Of a stretch of 64,000 nt of DNA, positions 29,879 to 40,996 are shown piece by piece. The position numbers and the translations under genes are program-made. How positions within the stretch are numbered: position 1 is the stretch's first letter; every line of letters starts with the position of its first letter. The notes under the pieces are model-generated. The model had not been told where the DNA came from. It saw only the letters and a program-made list of their open reading frames with translations, and ran no database searches. Origin of the DNA: Schizophyllum amplum (Eukaryota; Basidiomycota; Agaricomycetes; Agaricales; Schizophyllaceae); the NCBI GenBank assembly GCA_007026445.1, contig VDMD01000011.1, forward strand, positions 310,001-374,000, read 5' to 3'.

Positions 29879-32305
29879 TCACATCCCCCGCCCCGCAAAC
29901 AACATCGGCGCGCTCTGCCACAGCTCCGGCAGCTCCCCCAACTCCAGCGCCACATCCCCCGCCTCATCCCCCAGCACCGACACCGTCGCCGTCGCGGAGA
30001 AGCCGAGGACGGAGACGCTGTCGCTGGCGCGCAGCGCGCGCATGAGCAGGCGCATCGCGGCGAGCATCTCCGTGCGCTGTTGGTTGGTCTTTGTGGCTGA
30101 CGACGACAGGGCGAACATCTTCTGCGCGGCGAGCATCTTTTGCGCGGTGGGCATCTTTTGCGCGGTGGGCATCTTCTGCGCGGTGGGCATCTTCTGCGCA
30201 GTGAGCATCTCCTGCGCGTCGCCGGGTAGGCAGAATTCGATCTCTTCGACCAGGCTGGAGATCACGGGCTCCCGGGGCCGCTGCTGACGTCGGGCGAGGA
30301 GGCGGCAGATGTCGTGAGCGCTGCGGATTGAGAGGGTGTTGGGCTAGGTAAACAGAGTCAGAATGCGTAGAGTTCGACAACGCAGAATATGTGGCGACAT
30401 CCCCGACCCCGTGCGTAAAAGCACAAAGGATGGGCGGATTTTCAGCTGCGACAATGATTTATACCACTCACCACCTCTAACGCAATCTGATACGGAGTGC
30501 ATTGGCGGCACACCGCGCACGGATACGCCGGCAGATCAGGCGCATCCGAGTCCGACGACGTCGAGCTTGACGAGTACGATGACGCGTAAGTAGACGCCGA
30601 CTCCGCGCTCCCCGTCGACGAGTCTCTACACAGGACGCCCGGATAGATCACGGGGCCGGGCGATATAGCCGTGAGGCGCTCAAAGCCCTCTTCTAGCCCG
30701 GGTTGCAAGCCTCCCGCGGTGCTGGAGTGTCCTGAGGTAGGGTATGTGATCAGGTCGTCCTCGAACAGCTTTTTTGAGATCTCCTCGACACGCCCGAGCC
30801 CTAACGCCTCCTTGAAGCCGGTCCAGGGGGACTTGCGCGGGCTGTCGTCCTGGCGAGGCGTCTTGGGAGCAAGTAGAGAGGCGTTTGCGGTGCGCGGAGG
30901 ACTGGCGCCGTTCGTTGGAGACTTGAGGTCAGTGTGGGAGCTGGGAGTGAGGCCGACGTTGTCCAGCATCAATCCTACAGTCACGTGCCGCCAGTGCTCC
31001 AGTAGCCAGCGCAACACCACCTCGCCCTTCCGGCGATCGCTACCCGCCCCGCCCAATATGCATCGCCCAAAAGTCGCGCAAGTCTGAGCAAGGGTAGCAT
31101 CGGAAGTCAGATGTAGATCCACAAGAGCATCCAGCAGATAGGAAAGCAGTGACAGATTCGCGGAGGGCAGGAGCCGGAGGAGCACCTGAGCGACAATGAC
31201 CGTGGTCTTGCGGTTATTGCCCGAGAAGTCGTCGAAGCACCAGATCATAAGTCCATCGGCGAGGCCGGGGAAGAGCAGCGGTTCGGGGAGCGCGTTCAGG
31301 TAGGTGAGGAGCAGGGCGAGGACGGAGTGCGTAGGTTGTTGGGCGAGCGTGCCGAGGGACTTGGTGCCAAAGTGCGTGGAGGCGGAGTCAAAAAGGGCAA
31401 GTAGGGCAGGATCGCAGGGCGCGTGGCAGGTGTCGGAAAGGACGATGGCGGATTCGGCGTGTCGGATTTTGAGCTCTTCGAGGCAGGAAAGGACGAGGAA
31501 GGGGAGAGTGCGATGGCCATCTCGAGCAGAGGCGAATAAGCAGACACGATGCAGGCTTTCTCCAAAGACCGCTACGAGACATGTCAGCTGAAGGACGCGC
31601 AAGCAAGGCATCAGACGCACTCAGATTGCTACTATCTTCCTCCAATGTTTGCCTGATCATGTCTCTCGAGAATAGCTCCATCTCTTCCTTGTCGTGCAAG
31701 GCCTGAAGGACGTCTGATTGTACCAGGTTGCGAACACGGGCAGTAGACGGAAGAAGACGCTCCAGGCGATGCAGTAAGACGTTCGGATCGGGCTTTGATA
31801 TTGTTTGCTGTCGAAGATGGCATTTCTGACGTGGAGTGCGAGTAAGATCGGAGGGCGTAGAGTGAGGAGGGGTAGAACTGGGAGCTGAGGCATCCAGACT
31901 TGGAGCTTGCGCATTCGGGACCGCGGCCGATGATGCGGCTGGGCGGGGAAGCCTAGACAGAGAAGGCGAGGGCGAGGGGATTGTGGAGGGAGGAATGTCG
32001 CGCTTCTGTGTGTGGTTTGGATTGAGAAGCTCGCTCTTTCTTCCGCGCGCCGTTTGCATAGGACGATCATTGAGTTTGGTGGGTAGAGACGAGTTGCGCG
32101 AGTGCTGTGCGGCAGACGCAAGAGCATTCGCCCGGTCCTTCGCTATCGGCAAACGCGGGCTCGTCGTGGTCGCCGAGTAAGACGCTGCTCTGGATCTGGC
32201 CGCCGAACTTGCGGGGGGCTTAAGTCTGGAGTTGAACTGAGTAGCTGATGCCCGCCTGCCTGCAGGGAGCTGAGTGTATTTGTCGCTCGCCGGCTTCACG
32301 GACAT
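29879..32305 (-). CDS. RhoGAP-domain-like protein
   Basis: Three exons, 32305-31621, 31559-30472 and 30343-29879, total 746 codons. Introns are 61 and 128 nt. The N-terminal ~220 residues are Ser/Pro/Arg-rich. The GAP-like fold follows: LPFLVLSCLEELK, then LLTYLNALPEPLLFPGL and VAQVLLRLLPSANLSLLSYLLDALVDL, matching the helix containing the LPxPL motif and the following helices. The usual arginine-finger loop (G.FR.SG) is not recognisable between exons 1 and 2. The C-terminal half is Ser/Pro-rich with an eight-residue YPCAVCRQ Cys pair, then a helical tail with 6-residue Thr-Ala-Gln-Lys-Met-Pro repeats. The frame is open upstream to about 32470, with no better in-frame ATG seen; an extra 5' exon is possible. 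If inactive as GAP, it may act as a scaffold. Confidence 0.7.
30115..30212. repeat. 18-bp coding repeat (TAQKMP)
   Basis: Five imperfect copies of ggcatcttctgcgcggtg on the plus strand encode, on the minus strand, Thr/Leu-Ala/Thr-Ala/Gln-Gln-Lys-Met units. This makes a short Met/Lys-rich helix in the C-terminus of the RhoGAP-like protein. Confidence 0.85.
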
Positions 32306-32979
32306 CTCGGCGGATTCGGTGAAGTAAGAAAGTAGGCTGTGTTCAGATAGGTAGACCCTGACGGTACCGAATGAATGTTCGAGTTCATGTGAAGGACCGC
32401 CGCCGCCCGGCAGATGCCGCACCTGTGAGAATATGGCATCAATCTCAACGTTCTCACGGCTTGCTCCCAACCATCATGTATTCCATTTTCCCATATTGTC
32501 GCCCAGCATTCGTCGCTGAGAGCTTCAGAGGATTTAGACTGTTCAAAAATCATACCTTCTAATTACTTCAATATTTGAACGCGGACGGCCTCTCGTCCGC
32601 TTCCGTACCTCAGTCAGGTGGAATGTGCTGAATAGAATGGAACCTGGTCAGTGCTAGGGCTCTTCAATGCGCGATTTCCTTCTCGGCCTGTCACGATGCC
32701 ACCCTCTCTACCGAGGAAGTGTCCGAACCTGTTGAGCCGCTTTCGGCACTGACCACCAGACACATTCTCGATGCCACTTTCTTGTGCTCCTTGAATGCGC
32801 GGCTCGAGTCCTGTTCACCAGATCCATGCCCGCACGGTACGTCCTCGGTAGCAAAGCACACATTCGCCTATGTCTAACCATTCTCTCGAAGAACGGGACC
32901 TCGTCGGGGGTGTGCGCAGGATGGAGACCAGGCGCCAGTCTCCGCTCTTTGCACCTAAATTTCGCAGCCTCACCGACCG

Positions 32980-32985
32980 CCCCAC
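32980..32985 (-). promoter_or_regulatory. Candidate Cre1/CreA carbon-repression site
   Basis: CCCCAC on the plus strand is GTGGGG on the minus strand, fitting the SYGGRG consensus, 112 bp before the GH7 start. It is a six-base match, so it could be chance. The context of a cellulase promoter makes it plausible. Confidence 0.35.
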
Positions 32986-33041
32986 CCACTCTCTGGTGTA
33001 ATATTTCCCGCGAATCTTCCCATAGATTTCCCCGTTGGCAG

Positions 33042-33049
33042 TATATAAA
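33042..33049 (+). promoter_or_regulatory. TATA box of the GH7 gene
   Basis: TATATAAA lies 47 bp before the ATG at 33097, implying a very short 5' leader. A strong TATA element fits a highly inducible secreted-enzyme gene. Confidence 0.75.
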
Positions 33050-33096
33050 CCCCTACCGAGTACAGCTCATCCCCATCACCTTGCGACGACAGCAAT

Positions 33097-34787
33097 ATGT
33101 TCTCTCTAACCGCTCTCACGGCGCTTTCCCTCCTCACCAGCGCGCGTGCCCAGCAGGTGGGCACGCTGCAGGCGGAGTCGCACCCGTCTCTGTCGTACCA
33201 GACCTGTACGAGCAGCGGCTGCACAACACAGTCCGGCGAAATCGTCCTCGACTCCAACTGGCGCTGGACGCACCAGACGAACGGCTCGACGAACTGCTAC
33301 GACGGCAACGAGTGGGACACGGCTGTCTGCACCGACGGCGAGACGTGCGCGAGCTCATGCGCCATTGATGGTGAGCACCGTCTGTGCTCTTCTGTCGTCC
33401 AGCGAGGTGTTCATGTTGATATGCAGGCGCGGACTACGAGGGCACCTACGGCATCAGCGCGTCCGGCACCGGCGTCACGCTCACTTTCGTCACCGAGGGG
33501 CAGTACTCGACCAACATTGGCTCCCGCGTCTACTTGATGGACTCCGAGGACAGCTACGCCGTCTTCCAGCTCAAGAACCAAGAGTTCACATTCGACGTCG
33601 ATATGTCGAACCTGCCGTGCGGCCTCAACGGCGCGGTGTACTTCGTCGAGGTACGTCTTTGCTGAGGCATTATAAATGTTGCACCCACTGAGAGCAATGC
33701 AGATGGAAGCCGACGGCGGCATGGGTGCGTACTCTGGCAACAAGGCCGGTGCGAAGTACGGTACTGGGTACTGTGACGCGCAATGTCCGCACGACATCAA
33801 GTTCATCAATGGCGAGGTATGTGATCTATCATTTTATGTCGTCTAGTGCCCGACTCATGTCTTTGAAGGCCAACGTCGAGGACTGGACGCCCTCGCCGAA
33901 CGACACCAACGCCGGCTCTGGTCGCTACGGCACCTGCTGCAACGAGATGGATATCTGGGAAGCCAACTCGCAGGCGACCGCTGTCACCCCGCACACCTGT
34001 ACCGTGGCCGGCCAGGTTTGTGGTATATGTGATTTGACTATGTGCAACACAACTGACGTGCGCGACAGACGCGCTGCGAGGGCACCGACTGTGGCGACGG
34101 CGACGAGCGCTACGACGGTGTCTGCGACAAGGACGGCTGCGACTTCAACTCTTGGCGCATGGGTGACGAGACCTTCATCGGTGCGCTCCTCCATCATTCA
34201 CTTCCCTTCCCTCCTTGTCTCACAACCGTCATCCAGGCGAGGGCATGACCATCGACACCACCCAAACCATCACCGTCGTCACCCAGTTCATCACCTCCGA
34301 CGGCACCGCCTCCGGCGACCTCTCCGAAATCCGCCGCATCTACGTGCAGAACGGGCAGACCATCCAGAACTCCGTCACCGCCATCGAGGGCATGGACGAG
34401 TTCGACTCGATCACGGACGAGTTCTGCGCGCAGCAGAAGGCCGCGTTCAGCGACGAGACGTCGTTCGCGGACCGCGGGGGCATGTCGCGCATGGGGGAGA
34501 GCCTGGAGAACGGGATGGTGCTGGTGATGAGCCTGTGGGACGACCATGCGGCGAACATGCTCTGGCTCGACTCGGACTACCCGCTCGACCGCGATGCGTC
34601 GCAGCCGGGTGTCAGCCGTGGCCCTTGCTCGACGGATAGTGGTGAGTTGGGTGAAACGATTAGCGCAGGGGCGGGGTGTGCTGACGGGTTCGTAACAGGT
34701 GTGCCCAGCGATGTGGAATCGGATTCCCCCGGCGCGTCGGTCACGTATTCGAACCTCCGCTTCGGCGACCTCGACACGACCTACTGA
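33097..34787 (+). CDS. CBH1: GH7 cellobiohydrolase (CBHI), no cellulose-binding module
   Basis: Secreted processive exo-cellulase acting from cellulose reducing ends by a retaining mechanism. Seven exons, 33097-33370, 33427-33650, 33703-33816, 33869-34015, 34069-34180, 34237-34641 and 34699-34787, total 455 codons. The signal peptide is [18 protein letters not shown], followed by QQVGTLQAE, the usual GH7 N-terminus. The catalytic stretch NEMDIWEAN holds the nucleophile Glu, the Asp and the acid/base Glu. Other landmarks are [52 protein letters not shown] and [20 protein letters not shown]. Many cysteines (typical disulphides) are present. The protein stops right after the catalytic domain ([13 protein letters not shown]), so linker and CBM1 are absent. 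Endoglucanase (EGI-type) is less likely because the tunnel-loop segments are present. Confidence 0.95.
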
Positions 34788-34900
34788 GTGCACAAAATGC
34801 GGGAGTGGGAGATGTTTTATTTGTCTACTGGTAAATCTAGGAATTGAGCGCGGAAATTCAGTATGATGAACGGGCGAGATATAAACACCACATTCTTGCT

Positions 34901-35851
34901 TCAGTACGAAAAGCCGTCCGCAATGAATGGAAACAGGGCTTGGTGCCCTTTAATTTCCCTCGCATAGACTCCACCAGACACCTTCTTGTCCATATACTGA
35001 CCCCAAGGCCCCATCGGCATGGGGGCCGTCACGCTGAACTCCCAATAATCAGGCATCCACGCCCCCGCCTCCCAGTCGATGATCCCGGATATGTGACCAT
35101 CCTCGCCGACGAAGATGTTGTGACGGACAAGATCACCGTGCGTGAAAACGACGGCATGCTCGGGCAACGCCAGAAAGGCCTCCACCTGCGGAATCTTCGC
35201 GGCGTATACGGCACGTTCGGCTTCGCTCCGGGAAGTCGCGAGTAAGCGGGGAAAATGGTCAGATGGGTCGATGTGGCGGCGGAAGTCTGCCTCGTCGGCG
35301 CAGCGGGGTGGTTTCCACGGAACGAGGGGGCCACGAATGGGACCCCCGCCTGCGCCGCATATGGCATTTCCGAAGGGGCTGCTGAAGCTGCGCATGCGGG
35401 TGATGATTCGGACAAGGTCCTCCTTGATGATGTCCCAGTCGATTGCGTCGTCGTCGTACCAGCTCAGATTGTAGCCCGGCACCCGCGTCATGAGAAGGGA
35501 GTTGCACTTGGAGGTATCGGTGGTGTCGCCGTAAGAGCCAAAGGAGATGAACCGAGGCGCGGGTATGCCCATAGCGCGCGCTAGATTCATGGCCTGGCCC
35601 TCCTGCTCGTGAACACGACCGTGTCTCTTGAGCACGAGACCGAAGGGAAGTTGGAAGATGCACATCTCCGTAGGCAGGTCGTAATGGCGCATGTACCACT
35701 CCGAGAAGGGGATCAGGAGGTATTCGTGAACATAGTAGCATATTCGTTTGGTGAAAGCGGACGATGCCTTGTCAATCGGAGGACAGGGAAGCAGGGTATT
35801 TGGCAAGCCAGTCGCAGGGAAGAGCGGCCTGATTCCGGAGGAGGTCGCCAT
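34901..35851 (-). CDS. APH-fold phosphotransferase/kinase-like protein
   Basis: An intronless 316-aa gene of the aminoglycoside phosphotransferase (APH) family, a kinase fold found in many fungal proteins of unknown substrate. The catalytic loop is FTHGDLVRHNIFV (HGDxxxxN) and the metal-binding segment GIIDWEAGAWMPDYWE. An N-lobe Lys candidate is in GLVLKRHGRVHEQEG, and hinge-like LLMTRVPGYNLSWYD follows. Such proteins are numerous in Agaricomycetes. Small-molecule substrates (choline-like, fructosamine, antibiotics) have been shown for a few members only, so no substrate is proposed. It is convergent with the GH7 gene, 113 bp between stop codons; there is no evidence of a shared role. Confidence 0.85.
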   Translation of the reverse strand: MATSSGIRPLFPATGLPNTLLPCPPIDKASSAFTKRICYYVHEYLLIPFSEWYMRHYDLPTEMCIFQLPFGLVLKRHGRVHEQEGQAMNLARAMGIPAPRFISFGSYGDTTDTSKCNSLLMTRVPGYNLSWYDDDAIDWDIIKEDLVRIITRMRSFSSPFGNAICGAGGGPIRGPLVPWKPPRCADEADFRRHIDPSDHFPRLLATSRSEAERAVYAAKIPQVEAFLALPEHAVVFTHGDLVRHNIFVGEDGHISGIIDWEAGAWMPDYWEFSVTAPMPMGPWGQYMDKKVSGGVYAREIKGHQALFPFIADGFSY

Positions 35852-36425
35852 GTTGCTCGATCCAGGCTAGCCACGGTGGCAAAATAGTCTGACGTGACAC
35901 TGGTGAAGGTGCGTGCGCAACAGGCCTTGCGCAAAGCCTTCCGACTGATGCTTATGTACTGACTTCACATGAAACACGCTGGGAGTTGTCGTTGCGTACC
36001 TCAGTATGGATTTTTGAGGACTAGCGGCCAGCCCGTGGCTTGCGTCAGGTGATAGACCGAGCCGCATAAGTAAGCATGATGATACTGGGGGCAGCGCGGC
36101 CAGTGGATCAGCCAGCGCGCTGGTACATACTAATAGCTACGGCGGTCGCGGCCGCTAATTTATATTGCAAGCCAGCTCTAGATCTGCGCCAGCTGCTCGT
36201 AGCGGAGAGTACGCCTGGAGTACGCTCTACCCATCTCCCGATTATGTAAGTAAATACCCAAAGTTGGCCAATGCCGGGGAATAATGTGAGTGGCTTACTT
36301 TGATACTTCAGTCTCGCGCTCACGCGCACGCTCGCGAACGAAGCGCGCCAAAATTCCAGAATAGACTAGCCGATGATATAATATAAAAGTACATGCATAG
36401 GAGACTACGCTTGACCCCTCCCCTT

Positions 36426-39400
36426 CTACCGCGTGCGCGCTGCAGGCTTGCCTACCTTCTTCGGTTGAGAGGCGCGCGTTGTCCTGGGACGGGCCCTGGG
36501 AGCTCCAGAAGGAGCAGAGGGACCTGCACGCGCAGCCTCCGCCGCTCCCGCTGCCGCTGCCTCTGCAGTATTCTTGCGTGCCAGCAGCCGGCCGGACCGT
36601 CGCGTTGGCGGTGGAGAGGGCGTCTTCGATTTCTTGGCGTGCGAGCGCTTTGGAGGCGCCTGTGACTGTGGCTGTGGCGGCGGCGGTGGTAGAAGCTGCT
36701 TCTTGGTGCGCGAGCGCTTCGCAGGCGCTTGTGGCTGAGGGTCGACGTCCGCGTCACGCTTCCGCTTGCTCCCGGAGACAGTCTTTCGGCGGACGGTCGC
36801 GACAATCGCCTCGGCCGTCTGAGTTGCGTCCTCCGCCTCTGCTTCATCACACTCCTCATCAGAGTCGCTATCAGTGCTGCCCAGCGGCTCAGCACCTTCT
36901 TCCTCCGTTTCGTTGCCCTTGTCGACTTCATCACTGGACGTTGAGTCCTGGTCCTGCGAGTACGAGAGTGGCGCGTAGGTGGGTTCCGGGGGGTCGGGCA
37001 CAGGGACGAATGTGTCAATATAGGGCAGGCCGGCGAAGTGATTACTGATGCGCAGGAAGACCGCCTCGAACTTGTCGTAAACATCATCCTTGAAGAGCGC
37101 AGGGTCGTACGCCTTCCGACCGTTGTTCAGCTGTATGCCGGGCGTGTCCGCACTAGCTTCCAGGGCCACGTAGGCCCTGTTCAAGTCAAATATGAGTTCA
37201 CGCAACTCGGGGATGGGCGAGTCGTGGTAGATCTGCTTGAGAAAATCTCCTAGCTTCCTGGTCATCTCGGGATCCTTGATATATTGCCATCGGCTCCCGT
37301 CTCCGTCGATGTTGGGAAGGAACATTTCGGCCGCGAAGTTCTGCAGCGTTTCCGTTACTGGGATACCTTCCACCTCGTCATTGAGCTTCTTCTCGGATAC
37401 GCTCCGGATGACGAAGGCCAATGCCATCCACATCACAGACTCGAGATCGTGGTAGAAGTTGAAGGCGAAGAAAGGTGAAGCATCGGGACGTTTCGCATCG
37501 ATCGACATTGGGTAGAAGTGATATTTGTGATCCTGCACCTCGCCGGCAACATAGTATGCCGTACCCTATGATGTCGGAATGTTTAGTGCTTGCGTAAGAC
37601 GTACTTTGTCAAAACATACCGTGAGAGGGTCATGTCCAGTACCGCCAAAGTACGGTCTGGCATATTCCAGATCGGACATGATGGCTATCCAATCCTCTCG
37701 CTTGGTACCGGCCGTTGATCGAGGAGCTTTGCCCAAACCAAGAAAATGAAGAAGGTAGTTGCCAGGGCTGCCATCTCGGTGCAAGAAACCCGCCAATTTC
37801 ATGTAGCGCAAGACTGACCAGAATGTTAGTCAACCGTCCGAGCATATCACAATGTTATAACTCACTCGTGACAATCTGACTAAGCGCCCAAAAGAAGAAT
37901 GCCGGGTCGTCGACCTTGTAGAGGTCAAGACACAATTGCTCGTACAGCGTACGGGCGTGTTTCTTGCCGTGGAGGTGAAGCGGCTTCGGCGGCCGCGCGG
38001 GCTTGGCCGGCGCACCTGCACCCGACGCTCCATTGGCCCTGAGACGGTGCGCAGAAGAGATCTTGGACTTCGATGCACCGGTATGACTGGGGTCGACTGG
38101 ATTGACAAACTGGTATGGGGCCGCGCGCGCGTGAGGCCCCGGAACCGTTTCTCGAACGCTGCCCTCGGAAGGGGGTGCAGTGACAACGCCGTCCTCCATG
38201 ATGTTCATGAAGTGATCCTTGACGGAGTCCCAGACATTCAGCTCTTCGAGTCGTTTCCTGATAGCACCCTGTATCTCGGACTCGTTTGGGACGTCGTCGT
38301 AAACCCAGTAGTCTCGCAAAACATTCGGAATATCAGCAAGAAGAGAGTGTCTTGTCGAGGGCGATGCATCCAGGACCCGATAGACCTCGAAGACTCGCAT
38401 GGCGCGGGAATAGAGCTCGACGGCAGACGATTCGTCGATGACGCGCGCGGTTTGGTAAGTCACGCAGGTGTCTTTGGTAGCGTTATAGATCCTGAACCGG
38501 TATTGAAGATGACCCTTGGTGTCGACGATCCGGCTGACGGTGGGGTCAAGTCCAAGTTGAACCGGTGAAGCATAGTAGTTGAACAGAATGAACTGAACCA
38601 GTTCTTCGGGCACCTGAAAGAGCAGTCAGATACGACCTATGATCATGCAAGGTGTGTACTGACCTCGTCGATCTTGAATGCTACCGATATGCACGTATGA
38701 GATCTAGTGTTGCAGAAGAGACGCATCCGGTTGCCCTCGATAGTAAAAGAGAAGACAGCGACGCGACCGACATCGTTGTAGAAAGCATGACCGGCATGTC
38801 CGAATGTCTTTCTGTCGTTCTGTGGGTGCTTCGTCAGCAACAAGAGAGGTATACGAGATTGGAACGCACATCTTGTCGGTCTTTGTTATCGCCACCTAAT
38901 TTGAATTCGCCGCTGACTAGGACATCGGCGGTGTACACGACCTGTCCGGTCCGACGAAGTCTGACAGAGGAGTTGTGCGCGCTGCCAGATTCCTTCGCCT
39001 CTTTAGGATACGAAGAATATCGTCGTACAGTGATAGCGTCCACCATATGCGAAGAGCCGTTGACCTCGGAGTCCGTTGTCTGCCGCGGACGGCACATGAA
39101 CTTGGTCGTTCGAGTATTCTGACAGAAGCGTTGCGAAAAAAGTCTCTCTGCGACGCCTCTGACACGCTTGAAGACCGTCTCGAGACCCTTGAAGTGCGCG
39201 TCTTCGGCCTTGGGCCATCTGCCATTGACCTTGGTGGGCGTGGGGAGCGCGGCCCATTGCTTGTCCACGATGACATTTTCCTCCTTCAGCGTCTTAATCA
39301 TGAGAGCAGCTTCGTTAGCCGTCAGACGCTGCCAGTCTGGCATATAGGTCTCGTAGAACTCGGAGATTCCGCAGGATCGCGTCTTCCTGAGAGCGCTGTC

Positions 39401-39502
39401 GATGTGGCGGGTACGGCCAGCTTCGATGTTCTCGGCGTTCATATCGGCGGTTATAAATCCAGCACGAAGAGGACTATCTGGAAGAACACGACCGGCAGAC
39501 AT
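36426..39502 (-). CDS. FunK1 fungal-type protein kinase, left copy
   Basis: FunK1 kinases are a eukaryotic protein-kinase family expanded in multicellular basidiomycetes; substrates are unknown. Five exons, 39502-38870, 38819-38664, 38613-37866, 37813-37620 and 37565-36426, total 957 codons; introns are 50-54 nt. An N-terminal helical region precedes the kinase part. VLVSGEFKLGG carries the conserved EFK. The catalytic loop is FLHRDGSPGNYLL, the metal site is SDLEYAR (DLE in place of DFG), and the activation segment is GTAYYVAGEV. Then come FFAFNFYHDLESVMWMAL, an acidic Ser/Asp/Glu segment, and a Lys/Arg/Pro-rich tail with probable nuclear signals (KRKRD, KRSRTKK). All catalytic motifs are intact. 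The start at 39502 has equivalent context in both copies. Compared with the right copy, a CATAAAA replaces the TATAAAA upstream. Confidence 0.9.
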
Positions 39503-40276
39503 GGTCAGAAAGGGAGCGACAACGAGAAGGGCGGGCGAGTGGCGAGTGGCGAGAAGGGAGAACGGGTTCAAGGAGCGTAAGGTCGTGACAACTCACATTT
39601 TATGCGGGAAGCACGTGTAGAATATGGCCAGAGGAACAATGAGCCGGGGCGCGGATGTGCTGCGGGTGCGGATGGCAGTAGTGGTTGAACAATGGAAGGG
39701 CCTCGCGATGCGCATATGGAACGGTCGGCATATGCCGCCATCATTGTTGACCTTCCTTTTTGGGTATGTTCGTAATTAGCGCTGGCCAAATCAAGGCCAA
39801 ATGCTGGCCTCCCTAGTCATCGACCATATGGTCGCACAGCCTCTATGGCCTCTATGTGAAATCATCACTCATAATCGCAGACACGGGTTCTGCGCAAGGT
39901 CATATTGCATGACTTTGAAACATCGCGCTTCTCGCCGTGGTCAGTCCACCATTGCCACCAACCTTTTCTGGGCCCCGGAAGAGAGTTGAGAACCTCTAGG
40001 GCCGATGCAAGCACAAGACGTCGTTGGAATGGCTTGAAATCATTCTCATTCGGTCCAAATTGCTTTGATTTGCGGTGCTCATTAAGTCTGCATTGTGTGC
40101 TAATACAGCTCTTTTCTAATCGTATAAACAGTACTAAACAGTACTCGTCCTGACGACGACGTTGCCGACTGCTACATACTCTCTCGGTGTATAGCTCATC
40201 GGCCTCAATATGCATCCTTCCCCCCCCCCCAGTCTAAGTCTTAGTACGCGCAATATATGTATAGCGAGAGGTTGAG
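39503..40276. promoter_or_regulatory. Left FunK1 upstream region (within the repeat arm)
   Basis: The 5' flank is shared with the right copy. A TATA-like site is changed to CATAAA (39599-39604 on the minus strand), and a perfect CACGTG stands at 39612-39617 that the right copy lacks. A run of eleven C occurs near 40217. No other gene was seen. Confidence 0.55.
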
Positions 40277-40996
40277 CTTACGAATTGAGCGGTATACTGT
40301 AGTTGCCTCCAGTAACGTTGCGCCGAAGGAGGTCCAACTACATGTCGAGGTCGATTATGTCGCGAAGCCGATGACCTGTCCCTTCTCGCCAACCTGTCGG
40401 GCGGAAATTACAGAGGGACGTCCCGCGAATACAAACCTCTTCCTTGCTTCCTTCCACTGCCTGCCACAAGGCTATTTTTCGTCTTGCTTACGACGCGACC
40501 ATCTCATTTTCTGTAACGCCATACTCGAAACTGTCTCCCATTATTGCACGAAGTCGAACAAGGATTGTACACTACATCATGAAAACCAAGAGAATGCAAG
40601 ATTATCGCAAGAGGCCAAATGGCGTCGGCTAGGTAGGATCCCGCGCATTGGACAGCATATAAGTAGGCAGATAAAGCTTAGCGAGTGCAAGTACAGTATC
40701 GGTCGTGAGGGCGGTCATGAACAATAGAGACGGATGGAGAGTGAGATGTATATGGACCTGAGGAGATGTATGCCGGGATGAATGACCTGAGGAAGGGAGA
40801 TGTGTGACCTTGGGAGGCGTATGGACCCACCCGAGGAGATGTACGAGAGAAAGACGTGTCCTAATTCGCGTCTGCTGCGCCACCCGGGAGAGAAATTATA
40901 CATACGCCGATGTGAGGGAGAGAGCGGCCCCGACGGCGGCGTGGCAGAGGCGTCTCGGCACGGGAGAGACGTATCGGCACGCGATAAGGATCCTAT
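40277..40996. other. Spacer sequence, no gene seen
   Basis: This lies between the left repeat arm and the NT-C2 gene 3' end. There are several short frames, with repeated gaggagatgt-like words at 40750-40850, but nothing supports a gene. Confidence 0.5.

Larger units (their letters stand above)
32306..33096. promoter_or_regulatory. Divergent intergenic region / cellobiohydrolase promoter
   Basis: 790 bp lie between the RhoGAP-like gene (minus) and the GH7 gene (plus). The right side carries a TATA box and a possible Cre1 site (separate entries). The left 250 bp may contain an unresolved 5' exon of the RhoGAP-like gene. Confidence 0.5.
36000..40276. repeat. Left arm of a ~4.3-kb inverted repeat
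   Basis: Read on the minus strand, this stretch aligns with 48313-52652 on the plus strand over the entire FunK1 gene, ~500 bp of its 3' flank and ~770 bp of its 5' flank. The outer end is clear: both arms end at catactgag (36008-36000 here, 52644-52652 there), after which similarity stops. The inner end is at the shared tagcgagaggYtgagc. No transposase, reverse transcriptase or long terminal repeat is seen in the arm, so it looks like a segmental duplication. Confidence 0.92.
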
